DNA of 6,258 nucleotides from CAYPPG01 sp964412555 (GTDB lineage: Bacteria > Hinthialibacterota > Hinthialibacteria > Hinthialibacterales > Hinthialibacteraceae), in NCBI GenBank assembly GCA_964412555.1, contig CAYPPG010000138.1:1-6258 (forward strand). The letters run 5' to 3'. The stretch's first letter is position 1. Each line of letters opens with the position of its first letter. Made by a program: the position numbers and the translations under genes. Below are positions 3,401 through 6,258 of this stretch, piece by piece. The notes under the pieces were generated by a model, which was not told where the DNA came from, did not search any database, and saw only the letters and a program-made list of their open reading frames with translations.

Positions 3401-6148
3401 AGCCGAAGTGCCTTGTGCCACTCCCTTCAGTTGTCGAATCATCTGTCCCGTGGCCGATGACCAGAGATAGATCGATCCATCTTGACCGCAGGATAAAATC
3501 GTATCATCGTCAGGCGAACAATCGACACAATTAACCTGTCCATTATACGATTGAATGGATCGAATCAAATGTCCACTTTCCGTATCCCAAATATTGATCG
3601 TTCGATCCATACTTCCCGTAACGATCTTTGATCCATCATTGGAAAAATCAACGCTGGTGATAATATTGGTGTGCCCTTGACCAAATTGGCTCTGGAAAGT
3701 GCGAAGTCGATTCTTTGTTTTCGCATCCCACAGCGTCAGCAAGTAGCCATCATAAGAATAAAATCCCGAAACCGTCGCAATAGTTCTTCCATCGGGAGAA
3801 AACACGGCGTCGTTTATCTTTGAATCCATTTTCGTAAAAATTTGTGTGGCAGAATCACTTTGCAAATCGATTGTCGAAAAACCGTGCGGTCCAGTAAGTC
3901 CGCCCCACATCAACAACGTGTTGCCGTCAGGAGAAAAGTCAAGGCCGGTCAGAAGATCGCCATCAAAAGTAATGACCTGATCGAGCGACCCGCACGTATC
4001 TCCTTCAAGGTCTTCATCCGTGGAAGCAGTCACCGCGGCCCGGAAAAGATCATTCTCCACACCCTGAATGTCGAGAATGGCTTCCCAAATCACATTTTTG
4101 GATTGCCCAGGCGTCACCTCACCATGATCGCCAGTGATGTGTATCGGTTGAATGGAATAACTATTGCCATCATCATCGGAAAAAGCAATAGAAACAAACA
4201 AGTTGTCCCCTGCAGGATGATAAAGATCGAATGAGACAAAAACACGTTTGGAACCATCATCCATCGAATAAGCTTGCACATTTGACACCAATGGCGGTGT
4301 CGGGGTTAGTGTATTCGTGGCAGTAGCGGTAAACGTCGGTGTCGGCGTGATGGTGAAAGTATGCGTAGGCATCGGCGTGAATGTTTCTGTCGCCGTTGGT
4401 GTGGATGTATTCGTCGGTAATGGTGAGTGAGTATGCGTCGCCGTCGAAGTGGGTGTATTTGTCGCCGTTGGAGTCCAAGTTGCGGTCTTTGTCGGTAACG
4501 GAGTAAACGTCTTCGTCGGTGTCGAGGTAGGTTCTTGCGTGTTTAGAGAAAATCGGTTGGAATAACCCGTTCCGGAAATTGTCGTGGTGCTAAACGAACC
4601 TTCGAGCAACCAAAGCCGCGCCGTACCATCCCGACTTCCCGTCAACACCTTCGTCCCATCCGGTGAAAATGCCACGGAACCAACCATATCGATATGACCA
4701 GAAAATGTTTGCATTAATTGACCAGTATTGGCATCCCACAACTTGGCAGTATCATCGCTACTTCCTGTCAGAACTTGGCTTCCATCCGGTGAGTATGCAG
4801 CATCGGAAACATCAGTGAGAATGGAATTGATCCGCTCTCCTGTAACCGCATTCCACTCAACCACTCCAATTGTACTCCACGTAATAATCTTCGTGCCGTC
4901 TGGAGAATAGTCAGCTCCATACAACGATCCCAAACCATAAATCCGCTCACCGGACGGACCAATCAACCCTTCAAACGGATCGACTTCTTTTTGCGCCGTC
5001 ACCGCCGCCCGAAATCGATCACTCAGCACACTCGGCAGATCAACCCCCGCATCCCATTCAATATGTTTGCGTTTACCGGTCGACACACTCCCCGTATCTC
5101 CGCTAATGGATTGGGGCATAATAGAATAAGATGTCCCGTCATTATCAGAAAGCGCAAGAGATACATCAAACTGGTCGATTTCATGATGATTCAAGTCATA
5201 ATAAATATCGACGATCTTCGATCCATCGGTTCGCTGAAATGCTTGAACATTACTCACAATTTCAGGAGTCGGTAACGGTGTCGGTGTCTTCGTTGGGGTT
5301 GGTGTATGGGTAAAGGTTTTCGTCGGTGTCGGGGTTTTTGTTCTCGTAGGTGTATTCGTGGGCGTTCGCGTGAAAGTTTTTGTCGGCGTCGGGGTATCGC
5401 AATACGAATCGTATTCAACATATAAATCATCAAAATACGCTTTTGTGTAACTTCCGACGTACAATCCCACTTTTCCGCATTTAAAAGTTGAATCGTAAAC
5501 TGAACTTAATTGACGCCCATTGCAATAAAAACTGATTCTTGAACCATTTACTTCAAGTTCAATTCGATTCCAAGAATAACTGTTGATAGAACTTGAATAG
5601 GAATCGTTATCAAGCCATCTTACTCCACTGCTTGTGTGTTCCGATATAGCCCATCCATTTCTATCTTCAATACAGACCATATATCCATACTCATTCCACT
5701 CGCTTCTGCGAAACAACACACCATATGAACTACTGCCAGTGGCATCGATAAATTTCGCACGACAACTTAAATAAAAATCAGAAAAATTATGTAGCTCGTA
5801 AACAGATATATCGATATATTGGTAATTTGGATTGGGATGATCGCGTCTTGAGCCAGTGCCAATCAACATTCCATTTGAAATATTCCAAATATTTCCTGAT
5901 GGAAACCACCAGTGATTCGCAATCCCGTCATTAAAATTCTCCAAATAACCAGATTGAGGTTTCACCGAAAGCGATGTAATTTTTGGGGAGGATACGAGCA
6001 TTTTTTTCGAATTCTCAACTTCAACAATCTCCTGATTTTCCTTTTCCAATCCAAAATTGGAATCATCTTTCAAGATCGTTATAACCTCGGCGAAAGAACT
6101 CATTGAAAAAAGAAAACAAATCACTTTAAAAAAGAAAACTTTTCTCAT
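494..6148 (-). CDS. Giant secreted multi-propeller beta protein (LamG-like, WD40, FG-GAP, jelly-roll domains; Pro-Thr linkers)
   Basis: The 1884-residue product starts with a clear Sec signal peptide: basic MRK, a hydrophobic core, and likely cleavage after MSSFA (residue 20). Domains by residue: LamG-like jelly roll 66-247; Pro-Thr linker 252-295; beta-sandwich A1 298-388; three WD40 blades 402-515; linker 540-619; sandwich A2 621-710; seven WD40 blades 722-1028; linker 1051-1156; seven-motif FG-GAP propeller 1160-1550; short linker 1554-1567; beta-sandwiches 1568-1720 and 1728-1880. The role is inferred as extracellular binding, adhesion or scaffolding. No catalytic motif, transmembrane segment, LPXTG or other sorting tail is visible, so it may be released or held by partners. 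The start is backed by an AGGAG site 7 nt upstream and an intact signal peptide. The last strand of the final domain is complete just before the stop, so the 3' end looks intact. Base composition drifts strongly along the gene. I do not recognise a named protein. Confidence 0.93.
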   Translation of the reverse strand: MRKVFFFKVICFLFSMSSFAEVITILKDDSNFGLEKENQEIVEVENSKKMLVSSPKITSLSVKPQSGYLENFNDGIANHWWFPSGNIWNISNGMLIGTGSRRDHPNPNYQYIDISVYELHNFSDFYLSCRAKFIDATGSSSYGVLFRRSEWNEYGYMVCIEDRNGWAISEHTSSGVRWLDNDSYSSSINSYSWNRIELEVNGSRISFYCNGRQLSSVYDSTFKCGKVGLYVGSYTKAYFDDLYVEYDSYCDTPTPTKTFTRTPTNTPTRTKTPTPTKTFTHTPTPTKTPTPLPTPEIVSNVQAFQRTDGSKIVDIYYDLNHHEIDQFDVSLALSDNDGTSYSIMPQSISGDTGSVSTGKRKHIEWDAGVDLPSVLSDRFRAAVTAQKEVDPFEGLIGPSGERIYGLGSLYGADYSPDGTKIITWSTIGVVEWNAVTGERINSILTDVSDAAYSPDGSQVLTGSSDDTAKLWDANTGQLMQTFSGHIDMVGSVAFSPDGTKVLTGSRDGTARLWLLEGSFSTTTISGTGYSNRFSLNTQEPTSTPTKTFTPLPTKTATWTPTATNTPTSTATHTHSPLPTNTSTPTATETFTPMPTHTFTITPTPTFTATATNTLTPTPPLVSNVQAYSMDDGSKRVFVSFDLYHPAGDNLFVSIAFSDDDGNSYSIQPIHITGDHGEVTPGQSKNVIWEAILDIQGVENDLFRAAVTASTDEDLEGDTCGSLDQVITFDGDLLTGLDFSPDGNTLLMWGGLTGPHGFSTIDLQSDSATQIFTKMDSKINDAVFSPDGRTIATVSGFYSYDGYLLTLWDAKTKNRLRTFQSQFGQGHTNIITSVDFSNDGSKIVTGSMDRTINIWDTESGHLIRSIQSYNGQVNCVDCSPDDDTILSCGQDGSIYLWSSATGQMIRQLKGVAQGTSAVFSSDGSMIVSGDVEGNVILWDINSGNKIRVLTYGDLPKRVEQVALSADDRYLLVGGYEHPEVWLWDIESGELLCTYENQDGATYSIAFSPEGRTIAYNAPVQAEAFLWSLSDNFSASLRHTAYSDRFSINTIEPTPTSTSTYTLTPTYTSTTTPTYTAIPTDTAVLPSVTPIPTDITLPTPNPVLSTVTETPIPQNSPTPTTTNTFTPTYTPTDTPTSTNTPLPQNTPTPSNTPTPLPTVFQIVCTNDFSIGKLMEIDLGQQPEGLISADFTNDGFQDLLTTLHGAQELLLFEMTGDVHNPLIAHSIPFGLEMEPEFIAQGHFDDDGYLDVCVVSYAYETMAVWKGNGDGTFQEPIALSIPIHDIRSAVQQGRNQPLVCADADGDGLDEIYVVLENQGQFNHIMKFSLSADGDTLEGEGIDLQGASIHTIQMLDLQNLEGDNHLELIVVSLSEKAVFFFQQSEPNVYELTHMASYEDTLVGNRMTAFRSGNANDDDYDDLLLLPLDGSARLYTSFGAASVEEVRVGDIEFSAVNELGTTLDDALIEDLDRDGIPDLLYASRENGPEGITNVWLSGVCGKELNVFEDALNIEQDIPKQVFTTLRIEMVDLNRDGKQDVALLESFAKQLFLLLNTSEDTQPPTPVPTPNTIPVDMQNLLDGVSSVGDYKQVTALSFGSVPVDNAFDSATDGDGMICTLQAGQGILLMQPDAIAVGSEPVELRVSARCSSNAVQLGLVAIADLVTGSLGYVNPTKSVIPVDRWERLRLLYESPTQKIYPALQIVVPHGSDDEVVTVYLDQLEITSVAEMDSTPIHSIIDMTFDSIENVEVLHPNAFLPSGMMPGIISLVPGLNGQGVQLGLEANEDAAHVAVFTNPPEFPAMIKGTIYAKRTGGENGMTAFVITDGEQTAATFLHATYLSETDFRPIRIGGNFEIGGKSNPPIGVVQFGGPGVIGKVIIDEISLITSKES
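509..967 (-). other. C-terminal beta-sandwich domain 2
   Basis: Residues 1728-1880 run from IIDMTFDSIENVEV through GLNGQGVQLGLEAN and GTIYAKRTGGENGMTAFVI to KVIIDEISLIT. The opening MTFDS and closing IIDEISLI strands are the usual first and last strands of a LamG/CBM-like jelly roll. The protein ends four residues later, so this terminal module looks complete and there is no room for a sorting tail. Confidence 0.5.
989..1447 (-). other. C-terminal beta-sandwich domain 1
   Basis: Residues 1568-1720 contain DNAFDSATDGDGM, then ELRVSARCSS, DRWERLRLLYESP and the closing strand VTVYLDQLEITSV. The layout resembles carbohydrate-binding-module-like jelly rolls appended to secreted enzymes and adhesins; family membership is not established. 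The DNA here is the GC-richest seen: 40 of 60 bases at 1201-1260 and 36 of 60 at 1321-1380. Confidence 0.5.
1448..1489 (-). repeat. Short Pro-Thr linker 4
   Basis: Residues 1554-1567, TQPPTPVPTPNTIP, separate the FG-GAP propeller from the C-terminal sandwiches. At 14 residues it is much shorter than the other three linkers. Confidence 0.7.
1499..2671 (-). repeat. FG-GAP/VCBS propeller with seven Asp-rich loop motifs
   Basis: Seven motifs of the DxDxDGxxD type occur at residues 1187-1195 (DFTNDGFQD), 1239-1247 (HFDDDGYLD), 1298-1306 (DADGDGLDE), 1351-1362 (degenerate, DLQNLEGDNHLE), 1408-1416 (NANDDDYDD), 1464-1472 (DLDRDGIPD) and 1525-1533 (DLNRDGKQD). Each precedes a short hydrophobic strand. 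This is the integrin-alpha-like seven-blade propeller, in which such loops usually bind calcium. Motif 4 is stretched by extra residues and motif 5 lacks the Gly, so those sites may be weak. The domain likely binds protein or glycan ligands outside the cell. Confidence 0.85.
2681..2998 (-). repeat. Pro-Thr linker 3 (106 residues, Tyr/Asp-containing)
   Basis: Residues 1051-1156 form the longest linker. The first part is Tyr-rich (TYTLTPTYTSTTTPTYTA), the middle is less regular with Val, Ile, Leu and Asp, and the end returns to TPTDTPTSTNTPLPQNTPTP. It has no Lys or Arg, unlike linker 1. It joins the WD40 half to the FG-GAP half of the protein. The block TPLPQNTPTPSNTPTPLPT is the cleanest repeat. 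Confidence 0.85.
3065..3985 (-). repeat. WD40 array 2: complete seven-blade propeller
   Basis: Seven blade cores are visible at residues 736-742 (LDFSPDG), 781-787, 833-839, 875-881, 916-922, 960-966 and 1003-1009 (IAFSPEG). Typical blade ends include LTLWDAKT, INIWDTESG, VILWDINSG and VWLWDIESG. Seven is the usual number for a closed WD40 propeller, a rigid protein-interaction platform. The array ends with YSDRFSINT at 1040-1048, the counterpart of the tail after array 1. Confidence 0.85.
4019..4288 (-). other. Beta-sandwich domain A2 (second copy)
   Basis: Residues 621-710 repeat domain A1 almost strand for strand: VSNVQAY, DDGSKRVFVSFDL, SDDDGNSYSIQP, TGDHGEVTPGQSKNVIWEA and LFRAAVTAS correspond to the A1 blocks. 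The length is the same within one or two residues, which supports an internal duplication of the linker-sandwich-propeller unit. The sequence has diverged well beyond a recent event. Confidence 0.6.
4292..4531 (-). repeat. Pro-Thr linker 2 (about 80 residues)
   Basis: Residues 540-619 are Thr/Pro/Ala/Ser-rich, with blocks such as TPTATNTPTSTATHTH and FTPMPTHTFTITPTPTF. The linker joins WD40 array 1 to sandwich A2. It contains only three Lys/Arg residues, and Ala and His appear in addition to Thr-Pro. The plus strand of the DNA is a degenerate GTCGGTGT / GTATTCGT repeat. Confidence 0.85.
4604..4945 (-). repeat. Short WD40 array 1: only three blades
   Basis: Three WD40-like blades are centred on ADYSPDG (412-418), AAYSPDG (450-456) and VAFSPDG (492-498). 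Their blade ends are VEWNAVTG, KLWDANTG and RLWLLEG. The array is followed by the tail YSNRFSLNT at 529-537. Closed WD40 propellers usually need six to eight blades, so three cannot close on their own unless copies assemble together or pair with other blades. The order of first blade, last blade and tail matches array 2, which suggests missing inner blades here or gained blades there. Confidence 0.8.
4985..5257 (-). other. Beta-sandwich domain A1 (first copy)
   Basis: Residues 298-388 run from VSNVQAFQRTDGSKIVDIYYDL through SGDTGSVSTGKRKHIEWDAG to FRAAVTAQ. The same framework returns at residues 621-710. The segment resembles a small Ig-like sandwich that I recall in front of formylglycine-type or propeller modules in environmental bacteria. 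It has no named function here and probably acts as a structural adaptor that presents the following WD40 array. Confidence 0.6.
5264..5395 (-). repeat. Pro-Thr linker 1 (44 residues, Lys/Arg-rich)
   Basis: Residues 252-295 are near-regular Thr-Pro dipeptides with Lys, Arg, Phe, Asn and His at the variable places; the block TPTPTKTFT occurs twice. The linker joins the LamG-like domain to sandwich A1. It has many Lys/Arg residues and no acidic residue, unlike linker 3. Such linkers are extended, protease-resistant spacers and possible O-glycosylation targets. On the plus strand the DNA is a degenerate G/T-rich repeat built from GTCGGTGT-like units. Confidence 0.85.
5408..5953 (-). other. LamG-like jelly-roll domain of the giant protein
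   Basis: Residues 66-247 open with YLENFNDG and contain WNISNGMLIGTG, YGVLFRR and WNRIELEVNGSRISFYCNG, and end with KAYFDDLYVEYD. This order is typical of concanavalin/LamG-like and DUF1080-like sugar-binding sandwiches in bacterial secreted proteins. Ligand binding, probably carbohydrate, is inferred from the fold only. The DNA here is the AT-richest part of the gene: 19 of 60 bases are G or C at 5401-5460 and 18 of 60 at 5521-5580. Confidence 0.7.
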
Positions 6149-6155
6149 TCCTCTT

Positions 6156-6160
6156 CTCCT
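6156..6160 (-). promoter_or_regulatory. Ribosome-binding site of the giant protein
   Basis: AGGAG on the minus strand lies 7 nt before the ATG at 6148-6146, within the purine-rich run AGGAGAAGAGGA. It confirms the start that yields the complete signal peptide. Confidence 0.8.
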
Positions 6161-6185
6161 AAAATACGATATAAGGTGTACCCCA

Positions 6186-6197
6186 TTGTCTAGACAA
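6186..6197. promoter_or_regulatory. Perfect 12-bp palindrome upstream of the giant gene, candidate operator
   Basis: TTGTCTAGACAA reads the same on both strands and lies 37 bp before the start codon. Palindromes of this size near a start often bind dimeric repressors or activators. No cognate regulator is in the window and no convincing promoter could be assigned around it, so the operator role is inference. Confidence 0.35.
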
Positions 6198-6258
6198 ATT
6201 TACCCTTTTTTTAAGGTGGATTACCTCTTGATTTTTCCTTTCATTTCGGGCTTTCAAT

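Noticed and set aside
4292..5395. Repeated GTCGGTGT units that could suggest a CRISPR array or tandem-repeat locus
   Set aside because: The units are degenerate, have no constant repeat/spacer spacing, and are fully explained as Thr-Pro codons in frame with the big gene.
6168..6197. Possible promoter TTGTCT, 18 bp, TATATC before the giant gene
   Set aside because: Both boxes match the consensus only 4 of 6, and the start site would fall at the Shine-Dalgarno itself, leaving a leader of about 13 nt. It is more likely chance; the real promoter may be further upstream.

Overview
The window is bacterial DNA dominated by one very large minus-strand gene (494-6148, 1884 codons) for a secreted, all-beta, multi-domain protein. 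It is followed on the same strand by a truncated transposase gene at the left edge (31-342). The organism cannot be named from this sequence. A Sec signal peptide, Pro-Thr linkers, WD40 and FG-GAP propellers and jelly-roll modules on one chain are typical of large-genome environmental bacteria (planctomycete-like or candidate phyla such as Hydrogenedentes or Sumerlaeota, and some Chloroflexi). That placement is inference from architecture only. Base composition is very uneven inside the big gene, from about 30% GC near its 5' end to above 60% near its 3' end.

Layout, read along the minus strand. Bases 6258-6149 are non-coding upstream DNA holding a perfect 12-bp palindrome and the Shine-Dalgarno of the big gene. 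Bases 6148-494 are the big gene. In order it encodes a signal peptide, a LamG-like jelly roll, Pro-Thr linker 1, beta-sandwich A1, a short three-blade WD40 array, linker 2, beta-sandwich A2, a full seven-blade WD40 array, linker 3, a seven-motif FG-GAP (integrin-alpha-like) propeller, a short linker 4, and two C-terminal beta-sandwich domains. The linker-sandwich-WD40 unit is visibly duplicated, and the first copy is four blades short. No catalytic domain or cell-wall anchor is recognisable.

Bases 493-343 are an AT-rich spacer with a very good sigma-70 promoter for the transposase, plus a 9-bp inverted repeat that would pair the start of the leader with the ribosome-binding site. Bases 342-54 hold the first 96 codons and one further base of a transposase that I recognise as ISNCY-like. 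The reading frame is broken at 53/54 by sequence that looks like the tip of a second, IS21-like element running off the left edge (1-53).

The big protein is probably exported and may act in adhesion, ligand binding or extracellular assembly. The transposase remnant is unrelated to it in function and marks an insertion-prone flank. The most useful leads are the partial duplication with a blade deficit, the composition mosaic, the nested-insertion junction and the fold-back leader of the transposase.
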